DNA of 64,000 nucleotides from contig DATHYT010000088.1 in assembly GCA_035459025.1 (NCBI GenBank), forward strand, positions 1 through 64,000, written 5' to 3'. The number at the start of each line of letters is the position of its first letter. Position 1 is the first letter of the stretch. Shown here in pieces: positions 7,451 to 16,214 of the stretch. This stretch comes from JAABQT01 sp035459025. GTDB taxonomy: Bacteria > Pseudomonadota > Gammaproteobacteria > Burkholderiales > SG8-39. The translations under genes and the position numbers were made by a program. The notes below the pieces were generated by a model. The model did no database searches and had not been told where the DNA came from. It was given only the letters and a program-made list of their open reading frames with translations.

Positions 7451-10042
7451 TCAGAAGTTCCAGCGGTAGCCGAGGTAGTAAAAGCCGCGCCGCGTCTCGT
7501 CGCGCGAGCTGGGCCCGACGGTGACGGTGCGCTCCCAGCTGTACTCGGATTCCAGGGCGACGTTGGCGCCGGCCTGGTAGGTGATGCGCAGCGACGGCGT
7601 CCAGCGCTCGAGCTCGATTCCCTGGTTGTCCTTCTGCGTGTAGTAGCGCAGCGACGGCTCGAGCGTCCAGGCGCCGAGCGCCGTGAGGTTGTTGTAGGAG
7701 AGCTGGTAGCCGGTCTGCGTCGGGCCGTCGAGGTAGGTGAGGTTGTAGACGCTCGTGTCGCGGCCCGAGTACAGGTTGGAGCCGATCGCCTGCAAGCTGT
7801 AGTTGTAGATGTCGCCGGTGGCGGGCTGCGCGGGGACGATGATGCCGTTCACCTCCACCGAGGGCAGCGCGCCGACCTTCGTCAGGCGCACGTCGGCGCC
7901 CATCTGCCACTTCTTGCCCACGGGCGTGGTGAAGCCGATGACTCCCTGCGTCGACGTCGCCGTGATATCGAGCGCCTGCTGGCGCAGCTGGTCCTCGGTG
8001 AACGTCTGCAGCAGCGTCTTCAGCGAGGTCGTGCCCTGGCCGAAGATCGCGTTCGTCGTGCTCAGCGTGGGGGCGCGGCGCTTGTCGTAGAGCAGGTTGA
8101 TGGTGGTGCGCCCCTCGGTCTGGTAGGTCGCCTGCACCATGGTGACGTTCCACTGCTTGTAGCTCGTGTCGTAGTCGAGCACCGAAAACAGCGACGTGCG
8201 CGCGCTGAAGTAGCGCGTTTCCGTGCCCACGGCACGCCGGTCGAGCAGCCCGTCGCTCTCTTGCTCGACGTAGTAGAAGTTCCCGCTCCAGGCGTCGGCC
8301 AGGTTCTGGTACTCGAGGTTCGCGCTCCAGAAGCTGCGCTCGGCGTCGAGCTGCGGATACTCCACCGGCCTGCCCACCGCCGCGTTCGCGCGCCACTTCT
8401 GCGCGAGGCCGTAGCCGGCGACCGCGCCGTCGAAGCGCCCGGGCAGCCCGCCCGAGAGGCCCGATTGCCGGCCGACGCGCGCCGAGACCCCGTTCTGCAG
8501 GCTGCGGTAGTCGTAATAGGCCGCGGTGAGGCGGTTGTAGCTCCTCTGGTTCTCGAGAAAGGCCTTGCTGTTGGTGTCGCGGAACACGAAGCGCGAGTCG
8601 GCCTCCGCGCTCCGGTTGCGCACCGAGAGGTCGGCGTTCGTGACCAGCGTCGACTGGTCCACGCCGGAAAAGGTCGAGCGATCCGGCGTGGTGGGCGTAT
8701 CGAACGCGGTTTCGATCTTGGTGCGCCCGCCGTAGTAGTACTGCGAGAGCGCGCCGGTCACCGTGCGCTCGGGGGCGCGCGCGGCGCGCACGGGCGCCTG
8801 CGCCACCGGCAGCGCGGCCAGCGCCGCGAGGCGCTCGCGCACGCGCGCCGCGCCCGCGCCCTCGGGGTAGAGCTTCAGGTACAGCTCGTATTCGGCGCGC
8901 GCTTTCGCCACTTCGCCCGCGCGCTCTCGCGCGAAGCCCATCAGCTCCTGCGCGTCGCGCGACAGGCTGTTCGGCGGCAGCATGAGCAGCTTGTTCAGGC
9001 TGTCGATCGCCGGGGCGTCGTTGCCCGCTTCGAGCGCCGCGCGCGCGCTCGAGAGCAGTTCGGCCGCGCTCGCTTCGATCTCGGCGGAAGCGATCGGCGC
9101 AGCCGGCACGCTCGGGCGCGGCAGCGCCGGCGCGGCCGGCACGGGCGTGGGCTTGGGCTTGGGCGCCGCGGCAAGCGCGGGCTCCGGCTTGGGCTTGGGC
9201 GCCGCGGCGATCGTCGGCCCGGGCGCGCCCAGGTCCACGACCTCGGCGCGCGGGAAGCGCTGCAGCAGGCGCCGGCGCGCCGCGCGCGCGGCCTCGGCGC
9301 TCGGGAAATAGCCCAGCACCAGGTCGTACTCCCTGCGGCCGTTGCGCTGGGCTTCGGAGATCTGCACTTCGTAGCTCGAAAACTCCCCCGGCACCGGGCT
9401 CGCGCGCTGCATTTCCTCGCGCGAAAGGAACGTCGCCAGGCGGATCAGGAAGCGGAATTGCGCCAGTTCCGGCGGCGCGGCAGGCGTCGGCACGGCCGGT
9501 GCAGGGGCGGCGGGCACAGGCGCGACGGCCGGCGGCGCCGGGCGCGCGACGGGCGCGGGCGGCAGCGGCACGGGCGCGGGCCGCGCCACCGGCACCGCCG
9601 GCGGCTCGCCCGCGGGCGCGAGCCTGGCGGCGGCGCCCGCGACGACGAAGTCGATGGCGTGATCGTCGGCCGGACGCACGCGCAGCTTGAGGGGGCTGCT
9701 CAGGCGCAGGGTCAGCTTGCGCGTCTGCGAGCGCGGCTGCTGCGGGTAGACCACCTCGACGCCCGGGAACGATGCGGCGGGCGGCACCCGGCGCGCTTCC
9801 GTGGCGGGCGTCGGTTCAGCCGTCAGCGGCCGGAAGTAGAGCTCGACGAGCGCATCGCCGAAGACTTCGTGCCGCAGGTACTGCACGGGCCCGGAAAACG
9901 TGATGCGGATCACCGCATCGTTGCGGTCCGGGAAGACCGCGAGCTCGTCGAGCACTTCCGCGCGCGCTGCGCTCGACAGCAGCGCGGCGGGAAGCAGGCA
10001 CAGGAGAAGCGCGGTGTTCCCGGTTAGTGCTCGCCAGCGCAT
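7451..10042 (-). CDS. outer-membrane beta-barrel protein with AMIN-like, SPOR and TPR periplasmic domains
   Basis: 863 residues. Signal peptide 1-28 (ends SSAARA); an AMIN-like beta domain about 30-135; a Pro/Ala linker; a SPOR-like domain about 200-285 (expected to bind denuded peptidoglycan); a second Pro/Ala linker; TPR-like helices about 320-410; then about 430 residues of alternating polar/aromatic strands ending in YRWNF, the terminal-aromatic signature of outer-membrane proteins. It has no haem motif. It is the last gene of the multihaem operon, 33 nt after the cytochrome gene, so the barrel is a likely sheath or partner for a cytochrome crossing the outer membrane, as MtrB is for MtrA. 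That role is inference; there is no recognisable MtrB signature. Confidence 0.75.
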   Translation of the reverse strand: MRWRALTGNTALLLCLLPAALLSSAARAEVLDELAVFPDRNDAVIRITFSGPVQYLRHEVFGDALVELYFRPLTAEPTPATEARRVPPAASFPGVEVVYPQQPRSQTRKLTLRLSSPLKLRVRPADDHAIDFVVAGAAARLAPAGEPPAVPVARPAPVPLPPAPVARPAPPAVAPVPAAPAPAVPTPAAPPELAQFRFLIRLATFLSREEMQRASPVPGEFSSYEVQISEAQRNGRREYDLVLGYFPSAEAARAARRRLLQRFPRAEVVDLGAPGPTIAAAPKPKPEPALAAAPKPKPTPVPAAPALPRPSVPAAPIASAEIEASAAELLSSARAALEAGNDAPAIDSLNKLLMLPPNSLSRDAQELMGFARERAGEVAKARAEYELYLKLYPEGAGAARVRERLAALAALPVAQAPVRAARAPERTVTGALSQYYYGGRTKIETAFDTPTTPDRSTFSGVDQSTLVTNADLSVRNRSAEADSRFVFRDTNSKAFLENQRSYNRLTAAYYDYRSLQNGVSARVGRQSGLSGGLPGRFDGAVAGYGLAQKWRANAAVGRPVEYPQLDAERSFWSANLEYQNLADAWSGNFYYVEQESDGLLDRRAVGTETRYFSARTSLFSVLDYDTSYKQWNVTMVQATYQTEGRTTINLLYDKRRAPTLSTTNAIFGQGTTSLKTLLQTFTEDQLRQQALDITATSTQGVIGFTTPVGKKWQMGADVRLTKVGALPSVEVNGIIVPAQPATGDIYNYSLQAIGSNLYSGRDTSVYNLTYLDGPTQTGYQLSYNNLTALGAWTLEPSLRYYTQKDNQGIELERWTPSLRITYQAGANVALESEYSWERTVTVGPSSRDETRRGFYYLGYRWNF

Positions 10043-10075
10043 CCGGTCGATTCTTTGGTCTTGTTCGACATCGGA

Positions 10076-11761
10076 TCAGAAGCCGCCAGCGGTGGACCGG
10101 TGTTCTCCGGATCTGGATCTCGAGATCGTGGTGAAAGTGCTGTTGGTGTAGGTATGGCAGCTGCCCGCGCAATTCTTCAGCTCGGCCACCGTGTACAGGA
10201 TCTGCGGGGAGTCCACCTTCTTGTGCGCGCTCGCCTTGTAGCGCGAGGCGTGACAACCCGCGCAGTCCGGCTTGTACGCGGCGAACGTCCAGGTGGCCGC
10301 CTCGGTGTTCGACGAGTGGCAGCTCCGGCAGGTCACCCCCGAATTGTGCGGCTTGTAGAAGGGCGACAGATGCGTGTACGTGCGCGGCGGCAGCCAGGCG
10401 GTGGTCGTGTGGCAGGCGTCGCAGGACCTGCTGGTCTGCATGTGCGTCGTCGACTTGACGGTGCCGGCGTGGCAACTCAGGCAGGTGCCCGCGGCAACGC
10501 CCGTGTGGCTGAACGTTGCCGGGAGCCACGCGGTGGTGCGATGGCACGCGTCGCAGGAGACGCTCGTCACCACGTGGGTCGAGGGCTTGGGCGTGCCGGC
10601 GTGGCACGTGAGGCAGCTGCCGACCGCGACGCCGACGTGGCTGAAGGTCGCCGGCAGCCAGGCGGTCGTGCGGTGGCAAGAGTCGCAGGAGGCGCTCGTC
10701 ACCACGTGGGTCGAGGGCTTGGGTGTGCTGGCGTGGCAGGTGAGGCAGGTGCCGGCGGCGATGCCGACGTGGCTCATGGTCGCTGGGAGCCACGCGGTGG
10801 TCCGATGGCAGGTGTCGCAGGAGGCGCTGCTCACCACGTGGGTCGAGGGCTTGGGTGTCCTGGCGTGGCAGCTCAGGCAGGTGCCCGCCGCAATGCCGGC
10901 GTGGTTCATCGTCGCGGGCAGCCAGGCGGTGGTGCGGTGGCAGCTGTCGCACGACGCGCTGGACTGCACGTGCGTCGAGGGTTTCGCGGTGCTGGCGTGG
11001 CAGCTCAGGCACCCGCCGGCCTGCACGTTGGCGTGGTTCATGGTCGCCGGCAGCCACGCGGTGGTGCGATGGCAAGAGTCGCAGGAGGCGCTCGTCACCA
11101 CGTGGGTCGAGGGCTTGGCCGTCTTGGCGTGGCAGCTCGCGCAGGTGCCGGCGGCGACGCCGGCGTGGCTGAAAGTCGCCGGCAGCCAGGCGGTGGTGCG
11201 ATGGCAAGCGTCGCAGGAGGCGCTCGAAACCACGTGGGTCGAGGGCTTGGCGGTCCTGGCGTGGCAGCTCAGGCAGGTGCCGGCGGCGACGTTGGCGTGA
11301 TTGAAGAACGCAGGTGTGTAGGACGTCGTGCGATGACAGGCGTCGCAGGAGGCGGTCGTGACGACGTGGCCGGCCGGCTTGCCGGGCGCCTGCCGGTTGT
11401 TGTGGCAGCTCGCGCAGGTGCCGGGACGCACCCCGGCGTGGTTGAAGCGCGCGCCGGCGAAGGCCACGGTGTTGTGACAGGCGTCGCAGGACTGCGTCAC
11501 CGGAATGTGCGTCGCCGGCATGGCGACGGCCGAGAAGCGGCTGTTCGTGGTGTGGCACGAAGCGCAGCTTCGCGGCGTGCCCCTGAAGACGCCGCGCACG
11601 TGGCACGACTCGCAACGCGCGGCCTGGTGCGCACCGGTGAGCGGGAAGCCGGTGCCGAGGTGATCGAACGCGCTCGAGCCCTGCGCGCGCGCGGGACTCG
11701 CGGCGAGCAGGGCGACGCTCGCCATCACCACGGAAATCGCACAGCGCAGGGTCGTTCTCAT
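10076..11761 (-). CDS. multihaem c-type cytochrome (21 CxxCH + 1 CX3CH)
   Basis: 561 residues from the ATG at 11761, which gives a clean signal peptide (MRTTLRCAISVVMASVALLAASPARA); an in-frame extension to 11812 lacks one. I count 21 CxxCH motifs plus a final CAGSCH (CX3CH). Most lie in a 44-residue tandem unit of two haems each (SCDACHRTTAWLPAT..., then GTCLSCHARTAKPSTHV), repeated with high DNA identity. His residues in each unit (e.g. FSHAGV, STHVV) could serve as distal ligands. Small residues between motifs suggest an extended haem wire. It starts 4 nt after the 24-haem cytochrome gene, so the two are co-translated. Periplasmic or extracellular location is not decidable from sequence. 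Confidence 0.92.
   Translation of the reverse strand: MRTTLRCAISVVMASVALLAASPARAQGSSAFDHLGTGFPLTGAHQAARCESCHVRGVFRGTPRSCASCHTTNSRFSAVAMPATHIPVTQSCDACHNTVAFAGARFNHAGVRPGTCASCHNNRQAPGKPAGHVVTTASCDACHRTTSYTPAFFNHANVAAGTCLSCHARTAKPSTHVVSSASCDACHRTTAWLPATFSHAGVAAGTCASCHAKTAKPSTHVVTSASCDSCHRTTAWLPATMNHANVQAGGCLSCHASTAKPSTHVQSSASCDSCHRTTAWLPATMNHAGIAAGTCLSCHARTPKPSTHVVSSASCDTCHRTTAWLPATMSHVGIAAGTCLTCHASTPKPSTHVVTSASCDSCHRTTAWLPATFSHVGVAVGSCLTCHAGTPKPSTHVVTSVSCDACHRTTAWLPATFSHTGVAAGTCLSCHAGTVKSTTHMQTSRSCDACHTTTAWLPPRTYTHLSPFYKPHNSGVTCRSCHSSNTEAATWTFAAYKPDCAGCHASRYKASAHKKVDSPQILYTVAELKNCAGSCHTYTNSTFTTISRSRSGEHRSTAGGF
10390..11510. repeat. 132-bp tandem repeat array inside the cytochrome gene
   Basis: The anchor GCAGGA(C/G) recurs at 10421, 10553, 10685, 10817, 10949, 11081, 11213 and 11345, exactly 132 bp (44 codons, two haem sites) apart, with a diverged unit near 11481. 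Neighbouring units share long identical runs, e.g. CCACGTGGGTCGAGGGCTTG. Such homogeneity suggests recent duplication or gene conversion. Confidence 0.9.
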
Positions 11762-11765
11762 GGCA

Positions 11766-13541
11766 TTACTCCCGGCGGGCGGCCAGCAGGTCGGCCATCC
11801 CGCGCACACCAAGCTTCTGGCGAATATGCTTGAACGATGAGGTCACGTGGCATTTCTCGCACTGGTTGCCGTAGGTGCCGTCGTGCACGTCCTCGCCGGC
11901 GTGGCAACTGACGCAGCTCGTGGGCAGCGTGGCCTTCTTCTGCACCGGCTGGCGGTGGCAGGCGTAGCAGCTGAGCTTGAGGTGCGCGCCATCCAGGGGG
12001 TACTTGGTCTGGCGATCGTGGTTGAAGTCCCAGCTCTTCCATGAGCGCGCGTTGTGGCAGGCCTCGCAGGCCGGGCCGAGGCGGCGCTTGTGCACGTCGT
12101 CGCGCTCGTGGCAGCCGTTGCAATCGCGCTTGGCGTCCTGGTAGCGCGGGGTTTCGTGGCACTTCTTGCACGGCACCACCAGGTGCCCGCCGAGCAGCGC
12201 GAAGCGCGAGCGGGCATGGTCGAATTTCGCCTTCTTCCAGTCGCTGGCGTCATGGCAGTTCTCGCACTTGGTGCCCACCTGGCCCTCGTGCTTGTCGTCC
12301 TTCTTGTGGCAGCCGTAGCAGTCCTTGGGCGTGCGCTTGTAGTCGGGGTCGCGGTGGCAGGCTTCGCACTTCACTTTGGCGTGGCGCTGCAGCAGCGGGA
12401 ACTTGGTCTTCGCGTGGTCGAACTTGCTTTCCTTCCAGTTGCGCTCGGTGTGGCAATCGCCGCACGGCTCGCCGAGCGCGCCCTTGTGCTTGTCGTCCTT
12501 CTTGTGGCAGCCGATGCAGGTGGTGGGCGCGTCCTTGAACACGGCCGACTTGTGGCAGGCCTCGCACTTGATGGCGTCGTGCTTGCCGCGCAGCGGAAAG
12601 CGCGTCTTCTGGTGGTCGAACTGCCCGACTTTCCAGTCGCGCTCGCTGTGGCAGTCGCCGCAGGCCACGCCGAGCGTGCCCTTGTGCTTGTCGTCCTTGC
12701 GGTGACAGGCATTGCAGCCCGTCTGCAGCTTGTCGAGGTACAGGTGCCCGGTGTGGCAGGCGTCGCATTTCGTCGCGCGGTGCCGCCCGCGCAGCGCGTA
12801 GCGCGTGTCCTTGTCGTGGTCGAAGTCGATCGTCTTCCAGTCGCGATCGTTGTGGCAGCTCTGGCACTTCTCGCCGTAGCGCGCCTTGTGCTTGTCGTCC
12901 TTCTTGTGGCAGCCGATGCAGGTGACCGGCGCGTTCTTGAAGTTGTCGTTCTTGTGGCACTTCGCGCACTTCAGCGGCTCGTGCTTGCCGCGCAGGCGAA
13001 AGCGCGTCTTGTCGTGATCGAATTGCGGCACCTTCCAGTCGCGCTCGCCGTGGCAGTCGGCGCAGGCCGTGCCGAGGCGCCCCTTGTGCACGTCCTTCTT
13101 GGCGTGGCAGTCGTTGCAGCGCCCGGGCGCTTCGCGGAACTTCTTCCCGGGCAAGTGGCAGCTGCTGCACTTCAATTTCGGGTCCGCATGCGCGCCGCGC
13201 AGCCCGAAGTCGGTCTGGCCGTGGTCGAACGTGCGCTCGTCGAGCGGGGCGATCTTCGCGTCGCGGCCCCGGTGGTCCGTGTGGCACTCGCGGCAGGGCT
13301 GCGGCTTCAGGCGGCCGTGCAGGCCCACGTGCGCGCGCACGTCGGCGGCGGTTTGCTTGTGGCAGTCGAGGCACCGCCCGTCCTGCGCGTCGCGGTTGAA
13401 GCGCACATGGCACTTGCCGCACTCGTTCTCGACCTTGGCATGCCCCTGGATCACCGGGCCGGGCGAGAGCACGCTCTCCAGCGTCTGGGCCATGGCCGCG
13501 CTCGAGGCGAGCGCGCAGCACGCCGCCAGGAGACGGCGCAT
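11766..13541 (-). CDS. 24-haem c-type cytochrome
   Basis: 591 residues from the ATG at 13541 (signal peptide MRRLLAACCALASSAAMAQ; the in-frame extension to 13595 has none). I count 24 CxxCH motifs and no other cysteine pairs. They form repeated modules of about three haems with Lys-rich spacers, e.g. CIGCHKKDDKHKG, CGDCHSERDWK and FDHDKTRF..LRGKH, the spaced His residues being likely axial ligands. It resembles c7/c3-like multihaem families and is strongly basic, unlike the Ser/Thr/Ala-rich partner cytochrome downstream. It follows the membrane-protein gene by 74 nt. Likely role: carry electrons across the periplasm or outer membrane; direction unknown. Confidence 0.93.
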   Translation of the reverse strand: MRRLLAACCALASSAAMAQTLESVLSPGPVIQGHAKVENECGKCHVRFNRDAQDGRCLDCHKQTAADVRAHVGLHGRLKPQPCRECHTDHRGRDAKIAPLDERTFDHGQTDFGLRGAHADPKLKCSSCHLPGKKFREAPGRCNDCHAKKDVHKGRLGTACADCHGERDWKVPQFDHDKTRFRLRGKHEPLKCAKCHKNDNFKNAPVTCIGCHKKDDKHKARYGEKCQSCHNDRDWKTIDFDHDKDTRYALRGRHRATKCDACHTGHLYLDKLQTGCNACHRKDDKHKGTLGVACGDCHSERDWKVGQFDHQKTRFPLRGKHDAIKCEACHKSAVFKDAPTTCIGCHKKDDKHKGALGEPCGDCHTERNWKESKFDHAKTKFPLLQRHAKVKCEACHRDPDYKRTPKDCYGCHKKDDKHEGQVGTKCENCHDASDWKKAKFDHARSRFALLGGHLVVPCKKCHETPRYQDAKRDCNGCHERDDVHKRRLGPACEACHNARSWKSWDFNHDRQTKYPLDGAHLKLSCYACHRQPVQKKATLPTSCVSCHAGEDVHDGTYGNQCEKCHVTSSFKHIRQKLGVRGMADLLAARRE

Positions 13542-13615
13542 CCATGGACGATGACAGCGGGCGCGCGCAGGGCATGACGGAGAGGCGGGGGGCACTCAGC
13601 GGCGTGGCCTGTCGG

Positions 13616-14536
13616 TTAGTAGGCGTGCACCGCGACCACGTGGGCGACGGCGCTCAACACCATCATCCACAGGAGCGGTACATGCAGAACGTGCCACAGG
13701 GAGAACAGGCGCTCGTAGCGGCTGAACTGCGCCACGCGCTGCGCGCCGGCAACGAAGTCCGCAATGAGCTCGGTGCCCCCGGCGAGGTGGCGCCGCTGCC
13801 GCGCGGCGTCCCATTTGAACGCGCGCGCGTGCATGCGGTAGACGCGCGCGAACTCGCGCGTGCAGCGGCGGCGCACCCAGCGCGCGCGTGCGCCGAGGGT
13901 GAGGAAGCGCCACAGGCCCTGCACGACGTTTTTCGGCCGCCCGATCGCCGCCGCCTCGTATTCCCGCAACCATTGCTCGACGCGCGGCACGAAGCTCAGC
14001 TTCGAGCGCACTTCGCCGGAATTGAATCCGACCTGCGCCTGCAGCTCCGCCAGCGTCATGCGCGTGCCGTACAGCCCGTGGTGGATGCGCACGTAGATGA
14101 AGCGGCCGATGAAGCCGCTGGTGGCGACCAGCAGCATGCAGACAAGCGAAACGCCCGCGTTGATCGAGCCGATGTGGAACTTGGAATGCAGGAGAATGAG
14201 AAACGGCGCCAGGATGCCGCAGGTCATGTGCAATGCGAACCACGACTTCGTCTGGCCCAGGCCGCTCAGGAAGCGCACGCGCTTGCGCAGCGGATACAGC
14301 AATATCACGAGCAGCCCCACGCCGCCCGCGATTCCCAGGTTGTAGCCGAGCGGCGAGCCCGACTTGTAGTCGCCGTAGCGGCTTACCAGCCACGCGAGCG
14401 CCACGAGCGCCAGGGCGCCGGCGAGAAACATCCGCTCGCGCCCGGACTGGACCCGCAGATCTCGCGCGGGCCGCGCTGCCGCGCTCGCCGTGCGCGGCGT
14501 CGCTGAAGCCACGCGGGGGGCGACCAGCTCACTCAC
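13616..14536 (-). CDS. five-helix, His-rich inner-membrane protein (putative cytochrome b-like quinone/electron entry subunit)
   Basis: 306 residues from a GTG start. Five membrane helices are visible, about 36-53, 64-82, 100-118, 126-148 and 279-302. A cytoplasmic or periplasmic loop of about 130 charged residues separates helices 4 and 5. Histidines sit in or beside helices (H103, H117, H121, H152, H153, H282, H285, H299, H304), enough to ligate two b haems, recalling ferric-reductase-like or cytochrome b proteins. It is the first gene of the cytochrome operon, so it probably links the quinone pool or the neighbouring ferredoxin/flavin protein to the periplasmic haems. Haem binding is inferred, not demonstrated. 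Confidence 0.7.
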   Translation of the reverse strand: MSELVAPRVASATPRTASAAARPARDLRVQSGRERMFLAGALALVALAWLVSRYGDYKSGSPLGYNLGIAGGVGLLVILLYPLRKRVRFLSGLGQTKSWFALHMTCGILAPFLILLHSKFHIGSINAGVSLVCMLLVATSGFIGRFIYVRIHHGLYGTRMTLAELQAQVGFNSGEVRSKLSFVPRVEQWLREYEAAAIGRPKNVVQGLWRFLTLGARARWVRRRCTREFARVYRMHARAFKWDAARQRRHLAGGTELIADFVAGAQRVAQFSRYERLFSLWHVLHVPLLWMMVLSAVAHVVAVHAY

Positions 14537-14865
14537 TGCGCGCGCCTTCGTCGCCCGGACCGCGGACGCGCTTGGCCGGAGTCAGCGTGATATATGTTGT
14601 GTTCTGCATGGGAATAACTTGCACGCTCCAGCTGTGCGCGCTGATCATGTCAGAAAGGGTCAGAGCGCGCCCTGCAGTAATTAACGGTAGGCGCCATTCA
14701 GCGACTCGGTGCGTTGGAGAGTGTCGCTAGGCGGCGACCGGATTGCTGCGCTCTGTCGATGAGGTCGGAGATTTTTCACATGGACCTCGGAGCTTGATGT
14801 CGGCATAAGATGAGAGCAGTTCTTGACACGTACCTGGCGCCGCGACTGACCGGTGCGGGCGAGCC
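14537..14865. promoter_or_regulatory. divergent intergenic region of the electron-transfer cluster
   Basis: A 329-nt gap between the divergent cytochrome operon and the oxidoreductase gene. On the minus strand TTATTC (14612-14617) and TATATC (14589-14594) are 17 nt apart and could drive the cytochrome operon, leaving a leader of about 45 nt. On the plus strand TTGACA (14824-14829) lacks a good -10. The region is richer in A+T than its surroundings. I see no clear FNR, Fur or other known operator and no small ORF I would defend. Confidence 0.4.
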
Positions 14866-16182
14866 ATGTCGCTGATCAGAGCGGCGATGGACGACCCCGC
14901 GCTGCTGCTCTATGCGGTGCCGCTGCTGCTCTTGTTTCTGCTGTACTACGTGCGGCGCGCGCGCAGGCACACGCGCAATGTCGATCGCCTGCAGGAGTCC
15001 GTCGAAGCCGGGCTCACCGAGCCCGTGTCGCTGCACCCGGTGTTCGATCCCAACCGCTGCATCGGCTCGAGCGCGTGCGTCACGGCGTGCCCCGAAAGCG
15101 CGATCGGCGTGATCCACGGCAAGGCGCAGCTGGTGAATCCCGCTTCGTGCATCGGGCACGGCGCCTGCGCCGCCTCGTGCCCGTTCGACGCGATCCAGCT
15201 GGTGTTCGGCACCGAGCGCCGCGGCATCGACATCCCCAACGTAAAGCCGAACTTCGAGAGCAATGTTCCCGGCATCTTCATCGCGGGCGAGCTCGGCGGC
15301 ATGGGCCTCATCCGCAAAGCCGTCGAGCAGGGCCGGCAGGCGATCACCACCATCAAGGGCATGGCGAACGGCAAGGCCGAGCTCGACGCGGTCATCGTCG
15401 GCGCCGGGCCGGCGGGCATCGCGGCGGGCCTGGGCGCCATCGAGCACAAGCTGAAGTACGTGGTGCTCGAGCAGGAAGGCTCGCTCGGCGGCGCGGTGTT
15501 CCAGTATCCCCGGAACAAGATCGCGATGACCGCGCCCGTGCGCCTGCCGCTCGTGGGCAAGATGAAGTTCAACGAAGTGTCGAAAGAGGCGCTGCTCGGC
15601 TTCTGGCAGGCGGTGGTCAAGAAGACCGGCCTCAGGATCCGCTTCAACGAGCGCATGGAAGCGATCGAGCGCAAGGGCGGCGGCTTCGTGGTGAAGACCA
15701 CGCGCGGCACTTACTCGACGCGCGCGGTGGTGCTGGCGGTGGGCCGGCGCGGCTCGCCGCGCAAGCTCGGCGTGCCGGGCGAGGAGCTGCCCAAGGTGGT
15801 CTACCGGCTGATCGACGCCGAGCAGTACCGCAACCAGCGCGTGCTGGTGGTGGGGGGAGGCGACAGCGCGCTCGAGGCGGCGCTCTCGATCGCGGCGGAG
15901 CGCGGCGCCAAAGTCGCGTTGTCCTACCGCGGCGCGGCGTTCGGGCGCGTCAAGCCGAAGAACCGCGAGCGCCTCGAGGCCGCCGCGGCCGCGCGGCGCC
16001 TGCAGGTGCTGCTCGGCTCGGAGGTAGAAAAGATCGGCGCGCGCGAGGTGGTGCTGCGCGTGGGGGAAAAACGCCTAAGCCTGCCGAACGACGCGGTCAT
16101 CGTGTGCGCGGGCGGCGTGCTGCCGATCGACCTGCTGAAGAAGGTCGGAATCCGGTTCGAGACCAAGCACGGCACGGCGTAG
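14866..16182 (+). CDS. membrane-anchored ferredoxin/flavin oxidoreductase (thioredoxin-reductase-like)
   Basis: 438 residues. One N-terminal membrane helix (12-28) is followed by a two-cluster ferredoxin-like domain: CIGSSACVTACP (C65, C71, C75) and CIGHGACAASCP (C95, C101, C105). In both, the usual second Cys is replaced (Ser68, His98). A short FAD-type segment, GIFIAGELGGMG (136-147), then precedes a Rossmann FAD domain (VGAGPAGIAAG, 178-188) and an NAD(P) domain (VVGGGDSALEAA), the order seen in thioredoxin-reductase/YpdA-like enzymes. It probably moves electrons between NAD(P)H and the membrane protein encoded divergently, in either direction. Partner and direction are inferred. Confidence 0.8.
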   Translation: MSLIRAAMDDPALLLYAVPLLLLFLLYYVRRARRHTRNVDRLQESVEAGLTEPVSLHPVFDPNRCIGSSACVTACPESAIGVIHGKAQLVNPASCIGHGACAASCPFDAIQLVFGTERRGIDIPNVKPNFESNVPGIFIAGELGGMGLIRKAVEQGRQAITTIKGMANGKAELDAVIVGAGPAGIAAGLGAIEHKLKYVVLEQEGSLGGAVFQYPRNKIAMTAPVRLPLVGKMKFNEVSKEALLGFWQAVVKKTGLRIRFNERMEAIERKGGGFVVKTTRGTYSTRAVVLAVGRRGSPRKLGVPGEELPKVVYRLIDAEQYRNQRVLVVGGGDSALEAALSIAAERGAKVALSYRGAAFGRVKPKNRERLEAAAAARRLQVLLGSEVEKIGAREVVLRVGEKRLSLPNDAVIVCAGGVLPIDLLKKVGIRFETKHGTA

Positions 16183-16214
16183 GCGCCGGCGACGCGGTGC
16201 CTTCGTTTCTTGCC

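Noticed and set aside
10390..11510. Regular repeats resembling a CRISPR or satellite array
   Set aside because: The 132-bp units keep one open minus-strand frame, each encodes two CxxCH sites, and there are no unique spacers.
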